A stretch of 64,000 nucleotides of DNA from Verrucomicrobiota bacterium (GCA_023443455.1 JAEZUE010000047.1:124001-188000), one strand, 5' to 3'; positions 27,476 through 37,026 are shown, numbered from the stretch's first letter. Program-made: numbers and translations. The notes: generated by a model not told the origin, from the letters alone.

Positions 27476-28816
27476 TCAATGGTGGACCTCGGACTTGCCC
27501 AAAGGATCCAAACCGCGGGAAGAAAGGTACTGGACGTTGGCGTTGAGATGCGCGGCCAAGGCCGCCTGCGTTAGGTAAAGGTTATTGTTCACCCCGGTCT
27601 GGGCGTCGTCGATCTGAGCCTGGGAAGCCAAGCCCTGCTCGAACTGCTGCTCCATGTGGGTGAGGCCTTCACGGGCCATGCGCAGACGCATCTTGGCAAC
27701 CTGATAGGAGTCCCAGGTGAAGCGGATGTTGTTCTCCTCGCGCTGAAGAGCGCGGCCGAGGGTGTCGCGCAGGGAGGTCAGCCGCTGCTCGGCGCGCCGC
27801 AGACGGGTGAGCGCCGCTAGTTTTTGGCCCTTGTTGCTGAAGCCGTCGAAAAGGCTCCAGTTGACTCGAACGCCAACAAAGAGCGACTCGGTGAGGTATT
27901 TGTTGTTCGGATTGACGTCATCGGAGATCTCGTCGCGTCGGTTACCGGCAGCAAGGTCAAGCCGAGGGTAAAGCTGGTACTTCGGCCCGATGAGACCGAG
28001 CTTTGCTTTCTCCACTTCCTTCTCCGCGGCCAGCACGCCGGCGTGAGACTCGACCAAACTCGACCCGGCGGTGGATTGAAACGCCGGAGCCTGCGAGAGC
28101 TCCGGGATCGAGTCAGGAAGGTCACCGACCGAAAAATCAGCCATGCCGGAAAGCGCCCGGAACGCATCCAACGCAAGATCCATATCCGCCCGGGCACGCC
28201 GGGCGACCAGGTCGGAATCGTCCATGCGGAGCTGGTCAACCATGATCTGACCATAGGTGATCTGACCGCTCTTGTAGCGCTCCTGCTGGCGGCCGAGGTT
28301 GGCCTGCGCCATCCGGAAAACGTGCTCGGCATTGTTGAGCGAGAGCTTCTGAACCACGAGCCCCAGATAGGCGGAGCGGACCTCCGCAGCGAGCAACCGA
28401 TACGCTTCGCCGTAATTCAACCGGGATAGGCTTTCATCGATTCGGGAAATCTTGCGCGATGCCTCGAGCGCGCCCCAATGCCAAACCTGCTGTGTCAGCG
28501 AAATGTTGTAGGCAAACTGCTCATTGTTTTGCCGCGGACCATTCGCGCCTCGCTTCTCGCGTTGTAGATCGTAGTTCAGCGAAGCTCCCAAACGCGGCAG
28601 ACTACTGGCTCGAGCCATGTAACCGTCTGCCTCCGCTTGGACCAGGTCGAGATTACGCTCCAGCATCCGGGGCGACTGGCGCATCGCCTGCTCGACAAGC
28701 ACTTGAAGCTGAGGGATCTGGTCCTCCGGCAGTGCCAATCCGGCCTCGGAGGCTCCGGCAAAAACAGCGCCGGAAAGGGCAAAAGCTACAAAAGCACGCG
28801 CGATTGATTTCTTCAT
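27476..28816 (-). CDS. TolC-family outer membrane efflux protein
   Basis: The protein has 446 residues from ATG 28816; the longer frame upstream lacks a signal and is rejected. The signal peptide is KKSIARAFVAFALSGAVFAGASEA. Two repeated OEP halves are visible, with the helical motifs ALEASRKISRIDESLSRLNY, LAAEVRSAYLGLVVQK and, in the second half, VRVNWSLFDGFSNKGQ and REENNIRFTWDSYQVAKMRL. It forms the trimeric outer-membrane and periplasmic duct. It is the first gene of the four-gene export operon and divergent from the polysaccharide ABC permease, 235 bp away. Confidence 0.93.
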   Translation of the reverse strand: MKKSIARAFVAFALSGAVFAGASEAGLALPEDQIPQLQVLVEQAMRQSPRMLERNLDLVQAEADGYMARASSLPRLGASLNYDLQREKRGANGPRQNNEQFAYNISLTQQVWHWGALEASRKISRIDESLSRLNYGEAYRLLAAEVRSAYLGLVVQKLSLNNAEHVFRMAQANLGRQQERYKSGQITYGQIMVDQLRMDDSDLVARRARADMDLALDAFRALSGMADFSVGDLPDSIPELSQAPAFQSTAGSSLVESHAGVLAAEKEVEKAKLGLIGPKYQLYPRLDLAAGNRRDEISDDVNPNNKYLTESLFVGVRVNWSLFDGFSNKGQKLAALTRLRRAEQRLTSLRDTLGRALQREENNIRFTWDSYQVAKMRLRMAREGLTHMEQQFEQGLASQAQIDDAQTGVNNNLYLTQAALAAHLNANVQYLSSRGLDPLGKSEVHH

Positions 28817-29051
28817 GGGTATTGCAGTTGAGCCGCGAAGACCACAGCCACCACCCGGAAGCAGCGCTCTCCAATCGACAACAATCCGCAGAGCGCGACA
28901 GAAGCCCCATGGCGGGTCAAATACCAAAAACGACATCCCGCGAACCGGCGGTGCAGTCGCAGCCAAATGCGACCGGTCCTCCCCCCTGACCGGGCGGATC
29001 GGAGGAAATGTTTTGCCTTCACTTGGGGCGCCGACACAACTCGGCCGCTTT

Positions 29052-29894
29052 ATGGAGCGGACTGGAGCACCGACAAAACAAGGATGGCTCGCGCAGTTCG
29101 ACGGCCTCTCGCCGTTGCTGCGCCATCGCTCGTTGCTGTGGCAATTCACCCAGCGCAATGTCGAGCTTCGCCACAAGGGCAGCCATCTCGGTCTGATCTG
29201 GTCGTTCCTCAACCCGTTGCTGATGCTGGGACTTTATGTCTTCGTCTTCGGCTTTGTTTTCGGCGGAAAATTCGGCGCCCGTGCCGGTGAGACCCGGGTC
29301 GATTACGCACTCGGCATCTTCGTGGGACTGAGCATCTTCCACTTCCTCGGGGAAGTACTGGGAGTCTCGCCCTCCGTCATCGTCGGCAACCCCAATTTTG
29401 TGAAGAAGGTGGTGTTCCCTCTGGAGATCCTGCCGGTAGCCACCGTCGGTGCGTCATTCGTCCATTTTCTCATCAGTATCGGGCTGACCGTCCTCGGGAT
29501 CGTCTTCTTCGGCCCGGGACCAACCATCGGCATGCTCTGGTTGCCCGTGATCTTCATTCCAATCCTGCTGTTGTCGCTCGGCCTGGCGTGGTTCTGCGCG
29601 GCACTGGGCACCTTCTTCCGCGACATCAACCAGCTTACGTCGTTCCTGAGCATGGCGCTGATGTTCGCCAGCGCGGTCTTCTACCCGGCCTCGAGCATTC
29701 CGACTCCGGCCTGGGCGATTCTGCGCTTCAATCCGCTCATCCACGCGATCGAGCTCTCCCGGGCCACAGCCCTGTGGGGCACACCGATGAACTGGCACCA
29801 CCTAACGTATCTCTACGCCACCGGCGCCGCCTGTTTTGCCCTCGGCTACTGGGTTTTCCACAAGCTCCGCCCCGCCTTCGCCGACGTGCTCTGA
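29052..29894 (+). CDS. wzm: Polysaccharide ABC-2 export permease (Wzm/KpsM type)
   Basis: The protein has 280 residues from ATG 29052. The start matches the family N-terminus (LLRHRSLLWQFTQRNVELRHKGSHLG, the amphipathic segment preceding the first membrane helix); the upstream in-frame sequence is arginine-rich intergenic DNA. Six membrane segments follow, including LIWSFLNPLLMLGLYVFVFGFVFG and a terminal pair ending in LGYWVFHKLRPAFADVL. It forms the channel that moves an undecaprenyl-linked polysaccharide across the inner membrane. Its ATPase partner wzt lies 2.3 kb downstream, after two sugar-nucleotide genes, an arrangement seen in O-antigen loci. Confidence 0.92.
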   Translation: MERTGAPTKQGWLAQFDGLSPLLRHRSLLWQFTQRNVELRHKGSHLGLIWSFLNPLLMLGLYVFVFGFVFGGKFGARAGETRVDYALGIFVGLSIFHFLGEVLGVSPSVIVGNPNFVKKVVFPLEILPVATVGASFVHFLISIGLTVLGIVFFGPGPTIGMLWLPVIFIPILLLSLGLAWFCAALGTFFRDINQLTSFLSMALMFASAVFYPASSIPTPAWAILRFNPLIHAIELSRATALWGTPMNWHHLTYLYATGAACFALGYWVFHKLRPAFADVL

Positions 29895-29961
29895 TCTAGA
29901 ATTTCGTTCTCCGACTTCTGACGACCGTCCACCGCCAACCGTCCCCAGCCCACCAACAATC

Positions 29962-30939
29962 ATGCCACGCGCCTTCATCACCGGAATCACAGGCCAGGAC
30001 GGGTCGTACCTCACAGAATTGCTGTTGGCAAAAGACTACGAGGTGCACGGCTTGGTCCACCGACCCGATACGATCGGAAACAGCAACATCGCCCATCTCG
30101 TCAACGATTCGGAGATCATCAATAAACGACTCTTCCTGCACAACGGTTCCTACGAGGACGCCACCCATCTGCGCCGGATCATCGCCAAGGCGCGACCCAA
30201 CGAGTTCTATCACTTGGCCGGCCAATCCAGCCCGCGCCTGAGCCTTGAACTGCCCGAGGCCACCGTCGACAGCATCGGCATGGGCACATTGCGTATTCTT
30301 GAGATTCTGCGCGATCTACCGGAACCGACCAAGCTCCTCTACGCCTCCTCCAGCGAGGTCTTCGGCTCCCCGCCCCACTCGCCGCAGGACGAGATGACAC
30401 CCGTCAACCCCACCACACCCTACGGCGCTGCCAAGGCCTTCTCGCAGCACATGGGTCGAATCTACCGTATCGCCTACGGCCTGCCCACTTGTTCGGCCAT
30501 CCTCTACAACCACGAATCGCCCCGGCGCAGCAGTGCGTTCGTGACGATGAAAATCGCGCGCGCAGCAGCACGTATAAGAAAGGGGCTGCAAAAAGACCTG
30601 ACGCTCGGCAGCCTCGCCGGTCGGCGCGACTGGGGCTGGGCGCCCGATTATGTGCGCGGCATGTGGATGATGCTCCAGGCCAACCCCGTCGACGATTTCA
30701 TCCTCGCAACCGGAGAACTCCATTCGGTCGAGGAACTCGTCGATACAGCTTTCCGCACCGTCGGGCTCGAGTGGCACGACTACGTGAAATACGACCAAAA
30801 ACTCGTGATGACCGTCGAGCCCAGCGCCCCCTGTGGCAACCCATCCAAGGCCCAGCGACTGCTCGGGTGGCAAAACACCGTGCCCTTCGCCGACATCGTC
30901 GCCCGCCTCGTCGAATCCGAACTCGCCAAGTGTGCCTAA
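29962..30939 (+). CDS. GDP-mannose 4,6-dehydratase-like SDR paralogue
   Basis: The protein has 325 residues from ATG 29962. Rossmann motif GITGQDGSYL and catalytic SSS...Y154xxxK158 (TPYGAAKAFSQHM) mark an extended short-chain dehydrogenase. YNHESPRRSS, FVTMKIARAAARI and RRDWGWAPDYVRGMW match the GMD subfamily specifically. It is, however, clearly divergent from the gmd gene that follows 97 bp later. It may epimerise or reduce the GMD product or dehydrate another GDP-sugar; which cannot be told. It lies in the operon between wzm and gmd. Confidence 0.85.
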   Translation: MPRAFITGITGQDGSYLTELLLAKDYEVHGLVHRPDTIGNSNIAHLVNDSEIINKRLFLHNGSYEDATHLRRIIAKARPNEFYHLAGQSSPRLSLELPEATVDSIGMGTLRILEILRDLPEPTKLLYASSSEVFGSPPHSPQDEMTPVNPTTPYGAAKAFSQHMGRIYRIAYGLPTCSAILYNHESPRRSSAFVTMKIARAAARIRKGLQKDLTLGSLAGRRDWGWAPDYVRGMWMMLQANPVDDFILATGELHSVEELVDTAFRTVGLEWHDYVKYDQKLVMTVEPSAPCGNPSKAQRLLGWQNTVPFADIVARLVESELAKCA

Positions 30940-31036
30940 TTCGCACTCCTCTCCGCATCCAATCGGTTTTCCCGCCGCGCCCCAACGGCCAGTTTCGAAC
31001 TACCAACTTCAAACTTCCAACTACTTTCTTCCAGCC

Positions 31037-32044
31037 ATGAAACGCGCACTCATCACCGGCATCACCGGCCAAGACGGTTCCTATCTCGCCGAACTCCTTC
31101 TCGAGAAGGGCTACGAAGTCCACGGCATCGTCCGCCGGTCCAGCTCCGTCACCCGCACCCGCATCGACCACCTGAAGGGGTATGAGCACGGCGAGAACAA
31201 GAAGCTGTTCCTCCACTACGGAGACCTCACCGATGCCGTCGCGTTGGTGAAACTGCTCTACCAGGTCCAGCCCGACGAAATCTACAACCTCGCCGCCCAG
31301 AGCCATGTGCGCGTGAGCTTCGATATCCCGACCTATACCGGTGATGTCACCGGCCTCGGCGCCCAGCGCATCCTCGAGGCCATCATCGAGTCGGGCATCG
31401 GCAAGAAGGTCCGTTACTACCAAGCCTCCTCGTCCGAGATGTTCGGCAAGGTCCAGGCCGTGCCGCAGACCGAGACCACACCGCTCTACCCGCGCTCGCC
31501 CTACGCGTGCGCCAAGGTCTACGCGCACTACCTCACGATCAACTATCGCGAGTCCTACAACATGTTCGCCTGCTCGGGCATCCTCTTCAACCACGAGTCC
31601 CCGCGCCGTGGTGAGAACTTCGTCACCCGCAAGATCACCCTCGCGGCCGCCCGCATCAAACTGGGTCTCCAGAAGGAACTCTACCTCGGCAATCTCGACT
31701 CCAAGCGCGACTGGGGCTTCGCGAAGGAATACGTCGAAGGCATGTGGCGCATGCTCCAGCAGGACCAGCCCGACGACTACGTCCTCGCGACCAACGAAAC
31801 GTGGACGATCAAAGACTTCCTTGAAGCCTCGTTCGGCGCCGTCGACCTCGACTGGCAGAAGTACGTGAAGTTCGACGAACGTTTCATTCGCCCTGCTGAA
31901 GTCGATCTCCTCATCGGCGACTATTCGAAAGCCAAGGCCAAGCTCGGCTGGGAGCCCCAGACGCGCATGCACGCCTTGGCCAAGCTCATGGTCGATTCCG
32001 ACCTCAAGCTCGCCCAGGCCGAGGCCTCGATCACCAAGAGCTGA
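31037..32044 (+). CDS. gmd: GDP-mannose 4,6-dehydratase
   Basis: The protein has 335 residues from ATG 31037. It starts with ALITGITGQDGSYLAELLLEKGYEVHG, then RRSSSVTRTRIDHL, NLAAQSHVRVSFD, SSSEMFGKV, SPYACAKVYAHY with Y156 and K160, NHESPRRGENFVTRKIT and KRDWGFAKEYVEGMW, all hallmarks of true GMD. It converts GDP-mannose to GDP-4-keto-6-deoxymannose, the precursor of GDP-fucose, GDP-rhamnose, GDP-6-deoxytalose or GDP-perosamine. The DegT aminotransferase two genes downstream would fit a 4-amino product such as perosamine (inference). Confidence 0.96.
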   Translation: MKRALITGITGQDGSYLAELLLEKGYEVHGIVRRSSSVTRTRIDHLKGYEHGENKKLFLHYGDLTDAVALVKLLYQVQPDEIYNLAAQSHVRVSFDIPTYTGDVTGLGAQRILEAIIESGIGKKVRYYQASSSEMFGKVQAVPQTETTPLYPRSPYACAKVYAHYLTINYRESYNMFACSGILFNHESPRRGENFVTRKITLAAARIKLGLQKELYLGNLDSKRDWGFAKEYVEGMWRMLQQDQPDDYVLATNETWTIKDFLEASFGAVDLDWQKYVKFDERFIRPAEVDLLIGDYSKAKAKLGWEPQTRMHALAKLMVDSDLKLAQAEASITKS

Positions 32045-32175
32045 ACGCCTTCGCCCGGCTCTCGACCGCACCGGTTCCGCGCAGGCGACCGGTGCGGCTT
32101 CTTTTTTTTTCCCAACACGGGCTTCCATCGTCCGTTCTCGACCTGATCGACACCCCCGCGTAACTCATTGACCGA

Positions 32176-33594
32176 ATGTCCGACGATATCGTCATCTCTG
32201 TCGAAAACGTCTCCAAAGCCTACCGGATCTGGAACGATCCGGGTGCACGCCTGAAGTCACCCCTAGTCGATGGCGCCGCCAGCCTGCTGCCCGCTGCTTC
32301 GTCAGCCCGAAACCGCCTCCACACCAAGGCCGCGAGCTACTACCGGGATTTCTACGCCCTGAAAGATATCTCGTTCCAAGTCCGAAAGGGCGAAGGAGTC
32401 GGGATCATCGGCCGCAATGGATCCGGAAAGTCGACCCTGCTCCAGATTATCGCCGGTACCCTCCAGCCCACCACCGGTTCGGTCCATGTGCGCGGCCGAG
32501 TCGCAGCACTGCTCGAACTCGGCAGCGGGTTCAACCCCGAGTTCACCGGCCGCGAGAACGTCTACCTCAACGCCGCCGTGCTCGGTCTCACCAAGTTCGA
32601 GACCGATGCGAGATTCGACAGCATCGCCACCTTTGCCGACATCGGCGACTTCCTCGACCAACCGGTCAAGACCTACTCCAGCGGGATGATGATGCGCCTC
32701 GCCTTCGCCGTGCAGACCGCCGTCGAACCTGACATCCTGATTGTCGACGAAGCCCTCTCCGTCGGTGATGCCCCTTTCCAAGCCAAGTGTTTCGCCCGGA
32801 TCCGCGCACTACAGGAGAGCGGATGCTCCACTCTCTTCGTCTCCCACGATATCGGCACCATCCGCGCCTTCTGCACCCAAGCCGTCTGGCTGCGCAACGG
32901 TCTCGCCGCCGCCCAGGGGGCCAGCAACACGGTGTGCGGCGCCTACCAGAACGACTGCCTGCGAGCCATGGGGATGGCTTTGGCGGAGAACCCGCAGTTT
33001 CCCGCCACCACGCCGCCGCCCGCCACGAGCAACTCCCCACTCCCAACAAGCGACGCCGCCACAGAGGCGATCCTCGCCGAGAGCCGCGAGGAATTCGAGA
33101 AGACCGCCGAGACCAATCGGAAGGGCAGTCGGCACGTGGAGATCGCCAATTTTTTCCTCCAGGACGCCAGCGGGGCGCGCAGCACCGTAATCCGGTGGGA
33201 CGAGGAAGTGACCGCCGTTTTCGTCCTGCGATCACACAACGGTTACCAAGGGGACTTCTACGTCTCGATTAACTTGCGGACGCTCCAAGGGGTCCAACTG
33301 CTGACGTGTGCCGACCGTACTCATGGGAATCAGCTCCAGATTCCGCCGGGCGGCCACGCAGTCGTACGCCTGAAAACCCGGCTCCCGCTCCGCGCGGGTA
33401 AATACATCGTCTACGCTGGTCTCCATACCTTTTCGGAGGACGCACGATTCGAATTCGGCACCTACGACTTCACCCGTTCGACCGCCGCCGACCTTGTGGG
33501 CCACGCCGCCTACATCGAGATCGCCCCGCAGTTCAACCTCGGTATCTACGGACCGGTCCAGCTAGAATCCGCGCTCAGCGTCGTTCCGACCTGA
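32176..33594 (+). CDS. wzt: Polysaccharide ABC transporter ATP-binding protein with carbohydrate-binding C-terminus
   Basis: The protein has 472 residues. The ATPase domain has Walker A GRNGSGKST (79-87), the polysaccharide-exporter motif ALLELGSGFNPEFTGREN, signature YSSGMMMRLAFAVQ, Walker B ILIVDEALSVGD and switch FVSHDIG. After a Pro/Ser linker (about 272-295), residues about 310-472 form an immunoglobulin-like Wzt C-terminal domain (VTAVFVLRSHNGYQGDFYVSINL; LPLRAGKYIVYAGLHTFS). In well-studied O-antigen systems this domain recognises the modified non-reducing end of the finished chain before export by Wzm. Here it implies that a chain-terminating modification exists. Confidence 0.94.
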   Translation: MSDDIVISVENVSKAYRIWNDPGARLKSPLVDGAASLLPAASSARNRLHTKAASYYRDFYALKDISFQVRKGEGVGIIGRNGSGKSTLLQIIAGTLQPTTGSVHVRGRVAALLELGSGFNPEFTGRENVYLNAAVLGLTKFETDARFDSIATFADIGDFLDQPVKTYSSGMMMRLAFAVQTAVEPDILIVDEALSVGDAPFQAKCFARIRALQESGCSTLFVSHDIGTIRAFCTQAVWLRNGLAAAQGASNTVCGAYQNDCLRAMGMALAENPQFPATTPPPATSNSPLPTSDAATEAILAESREEFEKTAETNRKGSRHVEIANFFLQDASGARSTVIRWDEEVTAVFVLRSHNGYQGDFYVSINLRTLQGVQLLTCADRTHGNQLQIPPGGHAVVRLKTRLPLRAGKYIVYAGLHTFSEDARFEFGTYDFTRSTAADLVGHAAYIEIAPQFNLGIYGPVQLESALSVVPT

Positions 33595-33622
33595 CCCGCA
33601 CCGCCCACTTAGCCCATCCCCC

Positions 33623-34738
33623 TTGACTACATTACCCACACCCAGCGACCCTGAGCGGCTGACTGTTACCAGAACGTCGCTCCCGCCCCTCGACGACTAT
33701 GTCACACTTCTGCGCGGAGTTTGGGAACGAAACTGGGTTACCAACAACGGTCCGCTGGTACAAGAGCTTGAGCAAAAGTTGCGCACCCATCTCGGGGTCT
33801 CACATCTCTGGTTCGTCAACAACGGCACTACCGCCCTGCAGATCGCACTGAAGGCACTAGATCTGAAAGGCGAGGTCATCACCACGCCCTTCAGTTATGT
33901 CGCCACCACCGGTGCCATCCTCTGGGAAAACCTCACCCCGGTGTTCGTGGACATACGGCCCGGCGATTTGACGCTAGACCCTGCGAAGATCGAGGCGGCC
34001 ATAACCCCGCGAACCTCAGCCATCCTAGCCACTCACGTGTATGGCTTCCCCTGCGATACCGACACCATCGCAACTCTCGCGCGGCGACACGGACTGCGCG
34101 TCATCTATGATGCCGCCCACGCCTTCGGTTGCACCGTCGACGGGCGGTCGCTCGCGGCATTTGGTGACATCTCATGTCTGAGCTTCCACGCCACCAAACC
34201 CTTTCACACCATCGAAGGCGGTGCCGTGGTCATCAACGGCAACCCGGAACTGGCTGAACGCGTGCGCCTCATGCGTGCCTTCGGTCATCATGGGGACACC
34301 CACTACTGCCTCGGCATCAACGGCAAAAATTCCGAGCTACACGCCGCTATGGGACTGTGCAATCTGCCACGGTTGCCCGAGTTGACGGCGCAGCGGGCCG
34401 CCCAGATTGCGGGCTACCGGCAGCTACTTGCCTCCGTCCCGCAAATCCAGAATCTGACGAGCGGAATCGCGAACTTTCGTGCCAACGGCGGCTATTGCCC
34501 GATACTGCTGCCCAATGAACCAGCCGTCTTGCGGGCCCTTGCCTCGCTCGCGGCGATCGGGGTCCACCCACGCCGCTATTTCCACCCTGCACTGAACCGG
34601 TTGCCCTACCTTGCCCACGCCGCCTGCCCCGTCGCCGAGTCCGCCGCCGCGCGGGTACTCTGCCTGCCCATATCCGACCGCGTCACCCCCGCTCTCCAAG
34701 AACAGATTGTAGACGTCCTCACCCTTTCGCTCGGCTGA
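33623..34738 (+). CDS. DegT/DnrJ/EryC1-family sugar aminotransferase
   Basis: The protein has 371 residues from TTG 33623. NNGPLVQELEQKL, FVNNGTTALQIALKAL, TTPFSYVATTGAI, ILATHVYGFPCD and VIYDAAHAFGC are family motifs. The PLP lysine is K192 in SFHATKPFHTIEGGAVV. It transfers an amino group to a keto-sugar nucleotide, for instance the 4-keto product of GMD. It starts 28 bp after wzt. The downstream acyltransferase-like gene suggests that the resulting amine is N-acylated. The exact sugar and position are unknown. Confidence 0.92.
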   Translation: MTTLPTPSDPERLTVTRTSLPPLDDYVTLLRGVWERNWVTNNGPLVQELEQKLRTHLGVSHLWFVNNGTTALQIALKALDLKGEVITTPFSYVATTGAILWENLTPVFVDIRPGDLTLDPAKIEAAITPRTSAILATHVYGFPCDTDTIATLARRHGLRVIYDAAHAFGCTVDGRSLAAFGDISCLSFHATKPFHTIEGGAVVINGNPELAERVRLMRAFGHHGDTHYCLGINGKNSELHAAMGLCNLPRLPELTAQRAAQIAGYRQLLASVPQIQNLTSGIANFRANGGYCPILLPNEPAVLRALASLAAIGVHPRRYFHPALNRLPYLAHAACPVAESAAARVLCLPISDRVTPALQEQIVDVLTLSLG

Positions 34739-34761
34739 GGTCTTCGATTTTTGCCTCTTCG

Positions 34762-35574
34762 ATGCCCACGCCATTACCATTGATCCTGCTCGCCGGCGTG
34801 CCCAGAAGCGGCACCTCGTGGCTGGGGGAAATCGTCAACAGCTCGCCGGTCGTGGCCTACCGCTTCCAGCCCCTCTTCGCCTACGCCACGACGGGCCAAG
34901 TCGACGAGAAATCCACCGCCGAGCACTACCGCATCTGGTGCGACGCGCTGCTCCGCAGCACCGACCCCTTTCTGCTCCAAACGGAGAAGCGCCAGCACCG
35001 CGATTTTCCCACTTTCGCCAAAGCCCCGGCGGAGGTCCTCGCGCTAAAGGAAGTCCGCTACCTGTATGTTCTGCGAAGCATGCTCGAACAGCTGCCCGAG
35101 GCCAAGCTGGTGGGCATCATCCGCCATCCCTGCGCCGTGCTCGCCTCGTGGTTCAACGCTCCGCGCGAAAGCCCGCCCGGCTCCAATCCGGTCGATGACT
35201 GGCGCCTTGCCTCCGCCAAGAACGCCGACCGACGCTCCGAATTCTACGGTTTCGCCAAATGGTGTGAAGCCGCCGCGATGTTCCTCTCCCTTGCCGAACA
35301 GCATCCAAAGCGTGTCCGAATCGTTCACTACGACCGTTTCGTCGCCGATCCAATCCCACAGGCAAAGGCTCTCTTCCACGACCTCGGACTGGCTTGGACT
35401 GCCCAGACTCTCGATTTCGTGCGTTGCTCACGCGAGACACAGCGGGCCGACACCTATGCCGTCTTTAAATCCCAGTCAATCGGTGCGGCCTGGAGGGAGA
35501 GGGTTCCCGCTCCGATCATCGCAGAAATCGAGTGCGAGCTCCGCGGCACTCCTCTCGAACGCTTCCTGCAATGA
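34762..35574 (+). CDS. Sulfotransferase family protein
   Basis: The protein has 270 residues. The PAPS-binding 5'-phosphosulfate loop is GVPRSGTSWLGEIV (12-25), and the 3'-phosphate motif is IIRHPCAVLASWF (about 120-132). VRIVHYDRFVADP and AWRERVPAPIIAEIE are typical later motifs. It transfers sulfate from PAPS to a hydroxyl or amine, here presumably of the glycan or of a lipid carrier. Its stop overlaps the start of the WbqC-like gene (ATGA), so both are probably translated in concert. A second, unrelated-looking sulfotransferase lies at 37890-38507. Confidence 0.85.
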   Translation: MPTPLPLILLAGVPRSGTSWLGEIVNSSPVVAYRFQPLFAYATTGQVDEKSTAEHYRIWCDALLRSTDPFLLQTEKRQHRDFPTFAKAPAEVLALKEVRYLYVLRSMLEQLPEAKLVGIIRHPCAVLASWFNAPRESPPGSNPVDDWRLASAKNADRRSEFYGFAKWCEAAAMFLSLAEQHPKRVRIVHYDRFVADPIPQAKALFHDLGLAWTAQTLDFVRCSRETQRADTYAVFKSQSIGAAWRERVPAPIIAEIECELRGTPLERFLQ

Positions 35575-36284
35575 ACCTGGGATTCATGCAGCCCTACTTC
35601 GTACCCTATCTCGGGTACTTCGATCTCATCCAGCAGACCGACGAATGGGTGTTCTTCGACTCCGCCCAATTCATTCGCCGGGGCTGGGTCAACCGTAACC
35701 GGATTCTCAAACAAGGCGGCGGCTGGTCCTACATCACCGTTCCGGTCCAGCACGCCCCGCTGTCCACCTCTATCCGGGACATCGCCATCGACGATGACCA
35801 GACTTGGCGCCAACGCATCCTAGCCCAGTTCGATGTCCTCCGACCCCACGCCCCCTTTTTCACGCCGGTCCGCGACCTCTTGGCCGACGCCCTGCGCGCC
35901 CCCACTCCGTCGCTGGCCGAACTCAACATCGGCCTGATCGAGCGGGTCTGCGCCTACCTCTCCATCGCCCGCCGCATGCACCGTTTCTCCGCCCTCCCGC
36001 CGTCTGGAGTGGAAGTCGCCGCCGCCGGCGACTGGGCGCTGCACCTGTGCAGCGCGCTCGGGGCTACCGGCTACCTCAACCCCCCGGGAGGAACCGCCCT
36101 TTACGATCCGACGGTGTTCGCGGCCCACGGCATCACGCTGCGTATCCAAAATTTCGCACCGATGCCCTATCCCACGCCCGGCTTCGAGGCGGTCGAGAAT
36201 CTCTCCATCCTCGATGTGCTGGCTTGGAACCCTCCCGCGGCCGTGCGGGCCCACCTCGCCGCCCAGCCGCGATACTTCTCCTGA
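35571..36284 (+). CDS. WbqC-like family protein
   Basis: The protein has 237 residues. The N-terminus LGFMQPYFVPYLGYFDLIQQTDEWVFFD and GWVNRNRIL are diagnostic of the WbqC-like family (PF08889), as is LGATGYLNPPGG. The family is frequent in O-antigen and amino-sugar loci; its reaction is unproven as far as I know, with acyl or aminoacyl transfer to amino sugars often suggested. Overlap with the sulfotransferase stop and position just before a PglD-like acyltransferase and a BKACE enzyme place it in a sugar-decoration module. Confidence 0.88.
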   Translation: MNLGFMQPYFVPYLGYFDLIQQTDEWVFFDSAQFIRRGWVNRNRILKQGGGWSYITVPVQHAPLSTSIRDIAIDDDQTWRQRILAQFDVLRPHAPFFTPVRDLLADALRAPTPSLAELNIGLIERVCAYLSIARRMHRFSALPPSGVEVAAAGDWALHLCSALGATGYLNPPGGTALYDPTVFAAHGITLRIQNFAPMPYPTPGFEAVENLSILDVLAWNPPAAVRAHLAAQPRYFS

Positions 36285-36348
36285 TTCCGCCACCACCGCA
36301 ATTTTCTCGCTTCACGACACCTGACCTTCTTCTACTCACCACGCAGCC

Positions 36349-37026
36349 ATGGCAGATGTGACGAAATCGCCCCTCGCCCCCCCACCGGCCCGGCGCCTCA
36401 TCCTCCTCGGTATCGGTGTATTCGCCGAGGAGATCACCGATCTCGTCCGCGAAATCCCCGGCTGGGAGGTCGTCGGCTATGCCCTCAGCATCGGGCGCCC
36501 CGAACCGGGCACGCTGTTCAACGGCCGCCCCGTCCACTGGATCGATGAACTACCCACCCTCGCCGCCGACCACTGGGCTGTCTGCGGCATCGGCACCACG
36601 CGCCGCGCCGGCTTCGTCGCCCAGGTGGAGGCCATGGGATTCCGTTTCGCCACTCTCGTCCATCCCACCGCCCGCGTTTCACCCTCCACGTCTCTGGGCG
36701 CAGGCACGATTGTGAGTACGGGCGCCATCATCGCCAGCCACACCACCTTGGGGCGGCACGTGATCGTCAACCGGGGGGCCCTCATCGGCCACCACACCCA
36801 CATCGGCGACTGCACCACCGTCGGCCCCGGGGCAAACATCGCCGGGCTGTGCCGTATCGGCGCCGGCACCTACCTCGGCATGGGATCCCTGGTCCTAGAC
36901 CGGATGGCGGTCGGCACCGGCTCGGTCGTGGGCGCGGGCTCCGTCGTCACCCGCCCGGTGCCGGAGCATGTTCAAGTTATAGGCATGCCGGCCAAGATCG
37001 TGAAGGAAGGCGTCAACGGATACTGA
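36349..37026 (+). CDS. Sugar O/N-acyltransferase, NeuD/PglD type (left-handed beta-helix)
   Basis: The protein has 225 residues from ATG 36349. An N-terminal Rossmann-like part (RLILLGIGVFAEEITDLV, AVCGIGTTRRAGFV) is followed by hexapeptide repeats from about 108 (SLGAGTIVSTGAIIASHTTLG; HIGDCTTVGPGANIAG; GAGSVVTRPVPEHVQVIGMPAK). Members acylate UDP- or dTDP-amino sugars using acyl-CoA. It probably acts on the product of the DegT aminotransferase. It lies 10 bp upstream of the BKACE gene, so the two are likely translated from one mRNA. The acyl donor is unknown. Confidence 0.9.
   Translation: MADVTKSPLAPPPARRLILLGIGVFAEEITDLVREIPGWEVVGYALSIGRPEPGTLFNGRPVHWIDELPTLAADHWAVCGIGTTRRAGFVAQVEAMGFRFATLVHPTARVSPSTSLGAGTIVSTGAIIASHTTLGRHVIVNRGALIGHHTHIGDCTTVGPGANIAGLCRIGAGTYLGMGSLVLDRMAVGTGSVVGAGSVVTRPVPEHVQVIGMPAKIVKEGVNGY

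Noticed and set aside
25061..27546. Two long plus-strand open frames opposite the exporter operon
   Set aside because: Composition-driven shadows of the permease and adaptor genes in GC-rich DNA.
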